Positions 17,158 through 25,962 of a stretch of DNA of 47,278 bases are shown one piece after another; position 1 is the first letter of the stretch, and each line of letters begins with the position of its first letter. The DNA lies in assembly GCA_964619785.1 (NCBI GenBank), contig CAZUGH010000008.1, positions 1 to 47,278 on the forward strand. The letters are read 5' to 3'. The notes beneath the pieces are model-generated. The model searched no databases and was not told the origin of the DNA. It worked only from the letters and a program-made list of their open reading frames with translations. Both the position numbers and the translations under genes were made by a program. This DNA is from CAZUGH01 sp964619785 (GTDB lineage: Bacteria; Bacillota; Clostridia; Lachnospirales; Lachnospiraceae).

Positions 17158-18525
17158 TTAATAATACTTGTCAAGTATCTTCGTGTCAACACGATCTAGC
17201 TCTTCTTTTGGCAGAATGTGTAGTAATTCCCAGCCTTTTTCCAAAGTTTCTACAATACTACGATTTTCTTCCTTGCCCTGAGAGACAAATGCCTTCTCAA
17301 AAGCTTCTCCAAACTTCAGATATTTTTTATCTACTGGTGACAACTCATCTTCACCGATAACGCTTGCCAAAGCTCTCGCATCTCCCACATGTGCATAAGC
17401 GGAAAATAGCTGATTTGACAAATCTCGATGATCTTCTCTTGTGAATCCCTCACCAATACCATCTTTCATCAGACGTGATAATGATGGCAATACATTGATT
17501 GGTGGATATACATCCTGTTGATGCAGGTAACGGTCTAGTACAATCTGACCTTCTGTAATATATCCTGTCAAGTCAGGGATTGGATGTGTGATATCATCAT
17601 TCGGCATTGTCAGGATTGGAATCTGTGTTACCGAACCCTTCTTACCCTTAACGATTCCTGCTCGTTCATATAATGTAGCAAACTCACTATATAGGTAACC
17701 AGGATAACCTTTTCTACTTGGAATCTCTCCCTTTGAAGAAGATACCTCACGCATCGCCTCTGCAAAAGAAGTGATATCCGTCAAGATAACTAGAATGTGC
17801 ATATCTTTTTCATAAGCTAGATATTCTGCCGTTGTCAAGGCAACCTTAGGCGTAATCAATCGCTCAACTACTGGGTCATCTGCAAGATTCAGAAACATCG
17901 TTACATGCTCAATTGCTCCACTTTCTTCAAATGTCTTTCGGAAGAAATCTGCTACGTCATGCTTAACACCCATCGCGGCAAATACGATACCAAACTTCTC
18001 ATCCGAATCAGAACCAAGCGATGCCTGCTTCACAATTTGTGCAGCCAACTGATCATGTGGAAGACCATTTCCAGAGAAAATAGGTAGCTTCTGTCCACGA
18101 ATCAAAGTGGTCAAACAATCAATTGCAGAAATTCCCGTATGAATATAGTTACGAGGATATTCTCTCGAAACAGGATTCAGTGGAAGTCCATTGACATCAC
18201 GTTTATCTTCGGAATGAATGGCACCTAATCCATCAATTGGCTGTCCCATACCATTGAAAATACGCCCTTCAACCTCTTCAGAAAGTGCAATCTCCATCGG
18301 ATGACCTGTTAATTTTGTATGGGTATTTTGAAGAGACATTTCTTCTGTTCCTTCAAACACCTGTATAATCGCCTTGTCCTCGTAAATCTCGATGATTCGG
18401 CCAATCTTCTTCTCATTGCCTTCTACTGTAAACTCAACAATCTCATCGAAGAAAGCATTCTCAACCCCTTCAAGTACAATAAGGGGTCCATTAATTTCAC
18501 TTAAACCTAAATATTCAACAGCCAT
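17158..18525 (-). CDS. atpB: V-type ATPase subunit B (non-catalytic head subunit)
   Basis: Regulatory nucleotide-site subunit of the V1 hexamer, 455 residues. As expected for B, the P-loop is degenerate (FSGNGLPHDQLAAQI instead of GxxxxGKT). Conserved RIFNGMGQPIDG, ISAIDCLTTLIRGQKLPIFSG and RDLSNQLFSAYA are present. GGAGG is 6 nt before the ATG; it lies 14 bp after subunit A. Confidence 0.97.
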   Translation of the reverse strand: MAVEYLGLSEINGPLIVLEGVENAFFDEIVEFTVEGNEKKIGRIIEIYEDKAIIQVFEGTEEMSLQNTHTKLTGHPMEIALSEEVEGRIFNGMGQPIDGLGAIHSEDKRDVNGLPLNPVSREYPRNYIHTGISAIDCLTTLIRGQKLPIFSGNGLPHDQLAAQIVKQASLGSDSDEKFGIVFAAMGVKHDVADFFRKTFEESGAIEHVTMFLNLADDPVVERLITPKVALTTAEYLAYEKDMHILVILTDITSFAEAMREVSSSKGEIPSRKGYPGYLYSEFATLYERAGIVKGKKGSVTQIPILTMPNDDITHPIPDLTGYITEGQIVLDRYLHQQDVYPPINVLPSLSRLMKDGIGEGFTREDHRDLSNQLFSAYAHVGDARALASVIGEDELSPVDKKYLKFGEAFEKAFVSQGKEENRSIVETLEKGWELLHILPKEELDRVDTKILDKYY

Positions 18526-18539
18526 AGCTATCCTCCGTT

Positions 18540-20306
18540 CTATGCATTGCTCTTCATGAAGCGATCATAATACTCATCAATAGCAACCTTATACTCGTCA
18601 AACTTGTCAAGCTCGTCGTTGGCAACATCATACTTAATCGATACCAAACGGTCGAAGATTGGATCTTCGCGAATCAGGGCCATTGGCATATTCAGCGAAA
18701 GTAGCTGCTTACATTTATCATATAGATACAAGATGACTTCCATCATCTTTAACTGTTTCTCCAAAGGTACATATGTGTCGTCCTTATGAAAAGCATTCTG
18801 CTGCAAGAATCCTAGACGAATTACTCTAGCAATCTCAAGCACTAGCTTCTGATCATCAGGAAGTACATCACTACCAATCAGCTTAACAATCTCATTCAAA
18901 CTATTTTCCTGTGACAACAGAGACAGCATCTGGTTACGATAAGTCACAAAATCCTGACCTGCATTTTTTATATACCAAGGCTCTAAGTCACTGACATATT
19001 CACTATAACTATTTAACCAATGAATCGCAGGGAAATGTCTCGCATATGCTAACGAACGGTCAAGTGCTAAGAAACAGCGGACGAATCGTTTTGTGTTTTG
19101 TGTTACTGGCTCTGAAAAGTCGCCACCCTGTGGAGATACAGCTCCAATAATGGTTACGCTTCCTTCCTTGCCATTGAGTGTCTCCATAAATCCAGCTCTC
19201 TCATAGAAAGAAGAAAGACGTGATGCCAAATAGGCAGGGAAGCCTTCTTCTGCTGGCATCTCTTCAAGACGTCCTGACAATTCTCGAAGAGCTTCCGCCC
19301 ATCGTGAAGTAGAGTCCGCCATAATCGCAACATGATATCCCATGTCTCGGTAGTATTCCGCTAATGTAATTCCTGTATAGATACTCGCTTCACGAGCAGC
19401 AACCGGCATATTTGATGTATTAGCAATCAATGTTGTTCTTGCCATCAGCGGGTTGCCCGACTTTGGATCGACCAATTCAGAGAACTCTTCTAGAACGTTA
19501 GTCATCTCATTACCACGTTCTCCACATCCAATATATATAATGATGTCCGCATCAGACCATTTTGCCAGCTGATGCTGTGTCATCGTTTTACCTGTTCCGA
19601 ATCCACCAGGAATCGCAGCTGTTCCACCCTTCGCAATTGGGAAAAGTGTATCTAGAATCCGCTGTCCGGTTATCAATGGACGATCGATTGCAAATCTTTT
19701 TCCTACTGGTCGAGGAACACGAATCGGCCATTTCTGCGTCATCGTCAATTCTTTCACAGTTCCATCTGGTGCTTCAATTGTTACGATTGTATCATTAATT
19801 GTATATTCTCCATTATCAGCAACTTTTGTAACGGTTCCCTCGATATTTGGAGGCACCATTACCTTGTGCACAATCGCCGTTGTCTCAGGTGTCGTTGCAA
19901 TAATCATTCCACCTGTTACATATTCGCCTGGCTTCACGAGAATTGTTACATCCCAAAGTTTCTTGGTATCAAGTGAATCGACATTCGCACCTCTTGGGAT
20001 AAATGCTCCTGCATTCTTTGAAATCTCCTCAAGTGGACGTTCAATACCATCAAAAATATTATTCAAAATTCCAGGTGCCAATGTAACAGAGATTGCAGCA
20101 CCTTCGCCGACTACTTCCTCGCCTGGCTTCAGTCCTGTTGTTTCCTCAAACACCTGAATTGTTGTTCTTTTCTTTGTAAGACCGATTACTTCTCCTACCA
20201 GTTTTTCTTTGCCAACATAAACCATCTCGGACATTTTAAAATCCAAGTCTCCTGGCAGATAGATAATTGGTCCATTGATTCCATGTATTTTGCCAACTGC
20301 CTGCAT
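18540..20306 (-). CDS. atpA: V-type ATPase subunit A (catalytic head subunit)
   Basis: Catalytic ATP-hydrolysing/synthesising subunit, 588 residues, normal length. The Walker A motif is GGFGTGKTMTQHQLAKW (about 232-248), Walker B region VAIMADSTSRWAEALREL, and the bulge (non-homologous) region that marks V-type A subunits lies between about 110 and 185. AAGGAGG is 8 nt before the ATG. It is followed closely by B and D. Confidence 0.97.
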   Translation of the reverse strand: MQAVGKIHGINGPIIYLPGDLDFKMSEMVYVGKEKLVGEVIGLTKKRTTIQVFEETTGLKPGEEVVGEGAAISVTLAPGILNNIFDGIERPLEEISKNAGAFIPRGANVDSLDTKKLWDVTILVKPGEYVTGGMIIATTPETTAIVHKVMVPPNIEGTVTKVADNGEYTINDTIVTIEAPDGTVKELTMTQKWPIRVPRPVGKRFAIDRPLITGQRILDTLFPIAKGGTAAIPGGFGTGKTMTQHQLAKWSDADIIIYIGCGERGNEMTNVLEEFSELVDPKSGNPLMARTTLIANTSNMPVAAREASIYTGITLAEYYRDMGYHVAIMADSTSRWAEALRELSGRLEEMPAEEGFPAYLASRLSSFYERAGFMETLNGKEGSVTIIGAVSPQGGDFSEPVTQNTKRFVRCFLALDRSLAYARHFPAIHWLNSYSEYVSDLEPWYIKNAGQDFVTYRNQMLSLLSQENSLNEIVKLIGSDVLPDDQKLVLEIARVIRLGFLQQNAFHKDDTYVPLEKQLKMMEVILYLYDKCKQLLSLNMPMALIREDPIFDRLVSIKYDVANDELDKFDEYKVAIDEYYDRFMKSNA

Positions 20307-20323
20307 AAATACACCTCCTTATG

Positions 20324-20890
20324 CTACATCGTATATGCTTCCTGCTCTTCATTTCTTCTCGCCAGATAAGAATTATCGATTAATAAATTCTTCTCACGAA
20401 TCACAATTCTTGTTCCTCCGATAAAATCCATCTCACTAATGGTCGTTTTCATACCTGTAGCTTTCTCGACCTTATCTTTCTTATCTTGATCCGAACCATT
20501 TAGGTAAATAATGGCTTCGCAATCACCGATTAATTCTTCTGCTTCTTTCACTTGTCGAATCAGGTCATCAACATATTCGTCTGTCTGCATATACGCTTGT
20601 AATCTTTCATCAACCAATTGAAAAAGAATTGCCTCAAAGCTTTTCTCTTCTTCAAGAACTTGTTTTTTAACATCCTTAGAAGCGAGGGAAATGACTCTGT
20701 TCTTCTCATGGAGCAACTGCTCGGACTCCATATGAAACAGTGCTTCTGATTTATCTTTTAACGTTGCTTTTTGCTCAGCTAACTGATCCTGTATCCCTTT
20801 TTCATATTCCTCAACCATCGCTGTGCTCTGAGACGTAGCATCTTCAATCGCAGTCTCATAGAAAAGTTCTAGTTTTTCGTCAATTGTCAT
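20324..20890 (-). CDS. atpE: V-type ATPase subunit E (peripheral stalk)
   Basis: Peripheral stalk (stator) subunit of 188 residues. It has a long charged N-terminal coiled coil (about 1-100) and a globular C-terminal part ending in ILLIRE-like sequence (RIVIREKNLLIDNSYLARRNEE). Sequence conservation in this family is low, so the call leans on position between F and A as well as on architecture. AAGGAG lies 8 nt before the ATG. Confidence 0.85.
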   Translation of the reverse strand: MTIDEKLELFYETAIEDATSQSTAMVEEYEKGIQDQLAEQKATLKDKSEALFHMESEQLLHEKNRVISLASKDVKKQVLEEEKSFEAILFQLVDERLQAYMQTDEYVDDLIRQVKEAEELIGDCEAIIYLNGSDQDKKDKVEKATGMKTTISEMDFIGGTRIVIREKNLLIDNSYLARRNEEQEAYTM

Positions 20891-20902
20891 TCTGTCATCT
20901 CC

Positions 20903-21211
20903 TTACAATTTCAAGCCAATTGCTTGATTTACATAGTCCGTAATAAAGTCTGGCTTTCTACCTGTACCATGACGGTCAGGAATCTCCACAATCAGTGGAA
21001 GTCGACGATTCAACTTGACATCATCGATAATATCGGGGAATTCACGACCAAATCGTTCCGTAATCAGCACAATTCCAATATCCTTATCGCTAACGGCTTT
21101 CTCTAGCTGTTCCCGAAGATGTTTCTGTGAATGGATGACGACACCATCAACACCGGCTAGCTTGATGCCTGTGTAAGTATCGACATTATCACTTATTAAA
21201 AACATTTTCAT
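20903..21211 (-). CDS. atpF: V-type ATPase subunit F (central stalk)
   Basis: Small central stalk subunit of 102 residues with the alternating alpha/beta fold: it begins KMFLISDNVDTYTGIKLAG and contains DIGIVLITERFG and LPLIVEIPDRHG, both typical of the family. It lies between proteolipid K and stator E and has a GGGGTG ribosome site. Confidence 0.93.
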   Translation of the reverse strand: MKMFLISDNVDTYTGIKLAGVDGVVIHSQKHLREQLEKAVSDKDIGIVLITERFGREFPDIIDDVKLNRRLPLIVEIPDRHGTGRKPDFITDYVNQAIGLKL

Positions 21212-21236
21212 ATCATTTCACCCCTGTCATTTCCTA

Positions 21237-21647
21237 TTATCCGAGGATAGAGAAGGAAATCAAAAGTCCGTACAATGCAATAGACTCAGCCAAAGCAACG
21301 AAGATCAATGCTTTACCCATGATACTAGAATCTTCGCTCAATGCACCTAATGCAGAACTTGCTGCGCTAGCAACGGCGATACCAGCACCGATACATGACA
21401 TACCAACAGATAATGCTGCTGCGATATACTGTAAACCAGACTTGGCAACTTCGCCAGCTTCTGTAGCGGCACTTGCATTACCACTGAACAGTAACATGCT
21501 GCCAATCAAAAGCGTTCCGAAAAATGCTACACTGTTTACACCAACTGCAATCTTGAAATTGCCACGTTTTCTCTCACTCAAATAATAATATCCCATTGGG
21601 AAAACGATGCTACATACTAAAATAATTCCTAAAATAATCTTTGTCAT
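21237..21647 (-). CDS. atpK: V-type ATPase subunit K (membrane rotor proteolipid)
   Basis: Rotor-ring proteolipid of 136 residues: one N-terminal helix, a second hydrophobic helix with a short polar stretch, then the ion-carrying hairpin. The ion-binding carboxylate is Glu121 in VALAESIALYG. In the preceding helix the Gln found in Na+-binding rings (as in Ilyobacter GAGIGQG) is Val here (GAGIAVA). The coupling ion is therefore uncertain; this leans toward H+ but does not prove it. AGGAGG precedes the ATG. Confidence 0.93.
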   Translation of the reverse strand: MTKIILGIILVCSIVFPMGYYYLSERKRGNFKIAVGVNSVAFFGTLLIGSMLLFSGNASAATEAGEVAKSGLQYIAAALSVGMSCIGAGIAVASAASSALGALSEDSSIMGKALIFVALAESIALYGLLISFSILG

Positions 21648-21659
21648 AATACTTTCCTC

Positions 21660-23576
21660 CTAAATATTGTTTGCTTTATTTTTGCGAAATGGCTTAAACT
21701 CTTTGCCGCTTCCTTTATAGAAACGACTAAACATCTCGTAATACTCTAATCGAAGTACTTGAATTCCTACTACCAATCCTTCCAATCCAATTACTACGAT
21801 GTTACCTAAGATAATCACCAACATGTTTGGATTTCCTTGTTCTGCACCTGCTAGTGTAAATACTACACCCATCATTCCCGCATGACTCAGTGCGAATGCA
21901 CCGACACGGACAAATGATATCGTGTTTGTTGCATAACTCAGAACCACATCAAACCCTTCAACCAAAGCTTCGATTAAGAACATGCCAACACTTTGTCCCT
22001 GCTCTAATGCTCGCTTCTTCTTCAGAATTCTTCCTAATGGCTCTTTTAATATGATACATATCAAAGGAACACCAATCAATACCGCCAAAATAATAGTTCC
22101 TGGCATTGTGTGTCCTGTGAACACCAATAATATTGCAACAACAGCTGTTCCATATACTAATAATCCTGCGACTCCACTCGGATCAAACAATAACGCTTCG
22201 ATGTCTTTTTCCTTAATCGCATTTATAATATGAAGAACCATTGCAACAAGAATCAATATAATTCCGAAACAAATCGAAACCATCAAGGTCGACATAATAT
22301 CATCCATCGGTCGACGCCATACTGGGCTTAATAATTCCTCATCACCAAATACACTACCATACATGAAACCAAAGATGACCGACCAGATTCCCGCAATGGA
22401 AATAATTCCAGCAATATTCATCTTCTTAATCTTGTACATAATCGCACCACCAATAACAAGAAGTGCTCCTTGTCCTACATCTCCAAACATAATACCAAAG
22501 ATGAGTGTGTACGTAAGTGCAACGAACAAGGTTGGATCCATCTCTGTATATGCTGGCAATCCATACATCTGAATAAACATTTCAAATGGTTTAAATATCT
22601 TTGGATTTTTCAAGTTTGTTGGAGGAATTGCCTCAAGTGCTTCGGTACCATCATCTGGTAGACAGAACACCTTAGGATCATTCTCGATTTCTTGTAAGAA
22701 AGAGCCGGCATCTTTTTTCCTCATCCAACCACACAGAATGTAGAATACGCTGCCTTTACTCTGTTTTTTTGTACATGCTGCCATCTTACGAATCGAAAAA
22801 TTCTCTGAGTAGGTCGTCAACTTTTCATAAGCGCCAAAAACCTTCGTTCGCGAATTCTCAAGTGTCTCTTTTACTTTATCATCTAATGCATCCATCTGCT
22901 TCGACACCTCATCGATGTCTAGCAAAAGTTTCTGATATGCTTGTTCTGGTGTACCCTCGTATTCATCTGCGATATAAAGTCGCTCAAAATGTAATGAACT
23001 ATATACGGCATCAACCTTCGTTGATGTCGATGCTGGAACGAAGTAAACGCCCCATACATAGCTATCATCTCGATCACATTCATAGAATACCGTATTTAAA
23101 TTCTCATATCCATACTTGGAAAATTTCTGGAAGTATTCATGTGCAATTCGTCCAAACCGAAATCGAATAAATTCAAAATCCAAAATCTTATGAAGTTCAT
23201 AATCAAGTAGCCGAAATGGCTCAATCTCTTCTAATAACTTCTCAAGGTGTTTTTTCTGGTTAATCAAGCTCTCTTTCTGCAATGTGATTTCATCTACCAA
23301 ATCATATGCATGGTTGACAATCTCCACTGCATCGTCTAACTCTATCTTGGGAATCTCATCTTCACATGTTCCCAGCATATGAATCAGACTCTCTGCCTTT
23401 GTGAGTGATTCCTTATGCGGATTCACTTCAACAAAAGGCTTGATATTCGGAACATCACTCAGCTCGCTGATTGCATTTTCCAGATGTATATCGTATTTCA
23501 TTAAATATTTCTCGTTCACACGGTCAATATCTTCTTTTGGTCCTGTGATACGGAGAAATTCCATCTTTTCTATCAA
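21660..23576 (-). CDS. atpI: V-type ATPase subunit I (membrane a-type subunit)
   Basis: Membrane stator subunit forming the ion half-channels, 638 residues. The N-terminal soluble half (about 1-330) contains coiled coils; the C-terminal half has about seven or eight membrane helices, including FGIMFGDVGQGALLVIGG and the conserved FVRVGAFALSHAGM, which holds the essential Arg-containing region. A TTG start is used: AGGAGG sits 7 nt upstream, and the next ATG lacks a site. It lies between C and K. Confidence 0.96.
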   Translation of the reverse strand: MIEKMEFLRITGPKEDIDRVNEKYLMKYDIHLENAISELSDVPNIKPFVEVNPHKESLTKAESLIHMLGTCEDEIPKIELDDAVEIVNHAYDLVDEITLQKESLINQKKHLEKLLEEIEPFRLLDYELHKILDFEFIRFRFGRIAHEYFQKFSKYGYENLNTVFYECDRDDSYVWGVYFVPASTSTKVDAVYSSLHFERLYIADEYEGTPEQAYQKLLLDIDEVSKQMDALDDKVKETLENSRTKVFGAYEKLTTYSENFSIRKMAACTKKQSKGSVFYILCGWMRKKDAGSFLQEIENDPKVFCLPDDGTEALEAIPPTNLKNPKIFKPFEMFIQMYGLPAYTEMDPTLFVALTYTLIFGIMFGDVGQGALLVIGGAIMYKIKKMNIAGIISIAGIWSVIFGFMYGSVFGDEELLSPVWRRPMDDIMSTLMVSICFGIILILVAMVLHIINAIKEKDIEALLFDPSGVAGLLVYGTAVVAILLVFTGHTMPGTIILAVLIGVPLICIILKEPLGRILKKKRALEQGQSVGMFLIEALVEGFDVVLSYATNTISFVRVGAFALSHAGMMGVVFTLAGAEQGNPNMLVIILGNIVVIGLEGLVVGIQVLRLEYYEMFSRFYKGSGKEFKPFRKNKANNI

Positions 23577-23595
23577 GTCGCTGCCTCCTACATTG

Positions 23596-24633
23596 TTATA
23601 GTTTTGCTAATATCGCTAAGCTCTGGTCTGCCGGCAGACTATATCTGACGCATTCCAAAGCAGTTGTTAATTTATCTAATTCTCTTTCCTTTAAATAAAG
23701 AAAATACTCAATCGGAATCAAGCTCATCGGATTCTTCCTAGCCTGCGCGTGGTATACCTTGCTGATATATTTCTGATAGCATATCTCAATATTTTGTGAG
23801 CTAATCTCTTCACCGAATAGCTTACGATAAGGCCCTGATGCAATCATGTCATTTAATTCTTGAATGCTCTCTGTGGCGACCATATCAGCAACCTTTTTCT
23901 TGCTTATTTTATAATGAATCGGAATAATGGATCTCATAATCTTACCATTGTCCGTATCAAAATACGTCTTAAATCGATAAATCCACATAAGGTTCAAAAG
24001 ATCAATATTCTGACCCATGATATCGGTGTAAACCTTGCATTCTCTCTTGCTAAGGAATTTATCCTTCATCTTCCACATCTTCTCGTAATAGTAAACATCA
24101 AGTCTTGTCTCATAATCAAAAAGTGTAGGGTCTACTATATTGCTAACATCCTTGAGAATCATGTAATAATCGGTTCCCTTCAATGCCTCAACTAGACCTT
24201 CAATCGTATCTTGATTCATCAAACGATCCAACTTAATATTCGAGTGACGTTCAAAAAAATCCTTAAACAAAGATAAATCCACAGTGGATTGTCGTTGAAT
24301 AACGCCTTGAAGACACAACTTGATAATCTGCACTTCAAAACGACAGAAGAAAATCTGGATGGACTTTCTCTGCTTCACTCTGGCAAATCGATAAAGCTTC
24401 GCATAGGTAAGCCGCAAAGAGTGTATCAATTCATGTTCAATCTCTCCACGATGGATTCCTATATCTGTATCTCGGAAAATCTGTCGATATCCCTTATGCT
24501 CTTTTAAATATGAAATAATATCTGTTACACTACTCAAGTTAATGATTCGTTCAAAATCATCATCGGTCAAAAGCGTCGATTCCATAGCCTTCGACTTGGT
24601 GATGATACCACTATAGGTCAATAAACCTGCCAT
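23596..24633 (-). CDS. atpC: V-type ATPase subunit C (V1-Vo coupling subunit)
   Basis: Socket subunit that joins the central stalk to the rotor ring, 345 residues, all helical. Typical elements are the N-terminal GLLTYSGIITKSKAMESTLLTDDD and FEVQIIKLCLQGVI, and the C-terminal FLYLKERELDKLTTALECVRYSL. It starts 6 bp after the stop of the coiled-coil H/G gene. Confidence 0.93.
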   Translation of the reverse strand: MAGLLTYSGIITKSKAMESTLLTDDDFERIINLSSVTDIISYLKEHKGYRQIFRDTDIGIHRGEIEHELIHSLRLTYAKLYRFARVKQRKSIQIFFCRFEVQIIKLCLQGVIQRQSTVDLSLFKDFFERHSNIKLDRLMNQDTIEGLVEALKGTDYYMILKDVSNIVDPTLFDYETRLDVYYYEKMWKMKDKFLSKRECKVYTDIMGQNIDLLNLMWIYRFKTYFDTDNGKIMRSIIPIHYKISKKKVADMVATESIQELNDMIASGPYRKLFGEEISSQNIEICYQKYISKVYHAQARKNPMSLIPIEYFLYLKERELDKLTTALECVRYSLPADQSLAILAKL

Positions 24634-24639
24634 ATCTCA

Positions 24640-24945
24640 TCACGCTCCAATAATTCTTTTGAATACCTCTTCTGCCATCTTATCTTTTTCTTTGACAAAA
24701 CGGTTCTCAATGTCGCTCAACTGCTGGTTGCCTTCTTGATAGACTTTCTCAATCTCAGGCTTAGTCTCACATTTTCCTTTTAATTCTTCAAGCTTTGCCA
24801 ACCGATCTGTCTCTAACTCTCTTCTATACTTCTCAAGTTCTTCCTTCTTCTCACGCTCAATCCGAAGTTTCTCAGAAGATGCATTATCAATAATATGATG
24901 AGCTTTATTTTCAATCTCAACTAGCTTTTCAATAGCTTCTTTCAT
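24640..24945 (-). CDS. V-type ATPase subunit H/G-like coiled-coil protein
   Basis: First gene of the V-ATPase operon: 101 residues, almost entirely charged coiled coil (EKLVEIENKAHHIIDNASSE and similar), with a conserved C-terminal MAEEVFKRIIG. It matches the peripheral-stalk G/H subunit that pairs with E. The ATG at 24945 is chosen (GGAAGTGAG site); an ATG 45 nt upstream has no site. Low sequence complexity makes the call depend partly on position. Confidence 0.8.
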   Translation of the reverse strand: MKEAIEKLVEIENKAHHIIDNASSEKLRIEREKKEELEKYRRELETDRLAKLEELKGKCETKPEIEKVYQEGNQQLSDIENRFVKEKDKMAEEVFKRIIGA

Positions 24946-25053
24946 CCGCTCACTTCCTTCAATAAATTTATCACTACTAACATAATACACTATTTCAGAT
25001 TTTTTTCTAGAGTCAATGTGTAGATTTTTTATTTTTAATCCGTTTATTTTTGG

Positions 25054-25071
25054 TTACAATGATGGTATAAT
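25054..25071 (+). promoter_or_regulatory. Extended -10 promoter of trmB
   Basis: TGG then TATAAT (25066-25071) forms an extended -10; no good -35 is seen. A TTGACT lies on the opposite strand nearby and may belong to the divergent V-ATPase promoter, for which no clean -10 was found. Confidence 0.5.
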
Positions 25072-25141
25072 ACCCTTGAAATAACTGTATTTAATAAAAT
25101 AAATACTACAATTTAATTAGAGAATGGAGATTTATCATATT

Positions 25142-25780
25142 ATGAGATTACGTAATATCAAGGGTGCTAGAGAATATATCGACGCAAGTCCATTTGTCAT
25201 TCACGACCCACAAGCTAATAAAGGACGCTGGAATGAGGTTTTTAAAAACGATAATCCAATACATATTGAGATAGGCATGGGTAAGGGACAATTTATTCAT
25301 CAGCTCGCTACAGATAATCCCGACATTAACTATATCGGTATCGAGAAGTTCTCTTCTGTTTTATATCGTGCCATTCAGCGTCGTGAAGAAAGCGACTTGA
25401 AAAATCTCTTCTTTCTTCGTATTGATGCAGAGATTCTTCCTGACATCTTTGTATCTGGCGAAGTAGAACGAATTTACCTCAACTTTTCTGACCCATGGCC
25501 AAAAGACCGCCATGCCAAACGCCGTTTAACTTCTCCCGAATTCTTGCATCGTTATGATCAGGTGTTACACCAAGACGGCTATATTCAATTTAAGACAGAT
25601 AATCGTGCCCTTTTTGATTTTTCTGTCGAATCCATCGAATCAACCTCACCATGGGTTCTTCGTGACGTTACCTATGATCTGCATCACAGCGAATACCTTG
25701 AGGGCAATATCATGACAGAATATGAGAACCGTTTTGTAAATCTCGGTTATCCAATACACCGACTAGTAACCTATCGATAG
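25142..25780 (+). CDS. trmB: tRNA (guanine-N7-)-methyltransferase
   Basis: SAM-dependent methyltransferase making m7G46 in the tRNA variable loop. The 212 residues show the SAM site HIEIGMGKGQFIHQLA, the family signature LNFSDPWPKDRHAKRRL and the C-terminal TEYENRFVNLGYPIHRL. The start MRLRNIKGAREYI is chosen from family resemblance, over an ATG 18 nt upstream; the GGAG site is about 12 nt away. It is one of few plus-strand genes on this side of the origin. Confidence 0.95.
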   Translation: MRLRNIKGAREYIDASPFVIHDPQANKGRWNEVFKNDNPIHIEIGMGKGQFIHQLATDNPDINYIGIEKFSSVLYRAIQRREESDLKNLFFLRIDAEILPDIFVSGEVERIYLNFSDPWPKDRHAKRRLTSPEFLHRYDQVLHQDGYIQFKTDNRALFDFSVESIESTSPWVLRDVTYDLHHSEYLEGNIMTEYENRFVNLGYPIHRLVTYR

Positions 25781-25822
25781 TATTTTCATATGATGTAATA
25801 AAAATACAAATAGGTGATTCCA

Positions 25823-25960
25823 TTGAAAAAGACTCTCAAAACTGAGCTTGCCAAATTATCCGGAACCAACACCAATCTAAACAAAAAGTCCCTTCGGATT
25901 ATGTCTTCGCTTAACGAAGTTATGACACTTCTTAAAATCGAGAATAAACCGAAGGGATAA
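25823..25960 (+). CDS. Possible 45-residue small protein, function unknown
   Basis: A TTG start with AGGTGA 5 nt upstream opens a 45-codon frame (LKKTLKTELAKLSGTNTN at the N terminus, EVMTLLKIENKPKG at the end). It is basic, Lys/Leu/Asn-rich, helix-prone and has no signal peptide. It begins 42 bp after trmB with no terminator between, so it could be co-transcribed. An inverted repeat TCCCTTCGG / CCGAAGGGA lies inside the frame and ends at the stop codon, so the region may instead be a structured 3' end. I do not recognise a family. Confidence 0.45.
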   Translation: MKKTLKTELAKLSGTNTNLNKKSLRIMSSLNEVMTLLKIENKPKG

Positions 25961-25962
25961 TT

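Noticed and set aside
24946..25141. Riboswitch in the trmB/V-ATPase divergent region
   Set aside because: No conserved riboswitch core or terminator-antiterminator pairing was visible.
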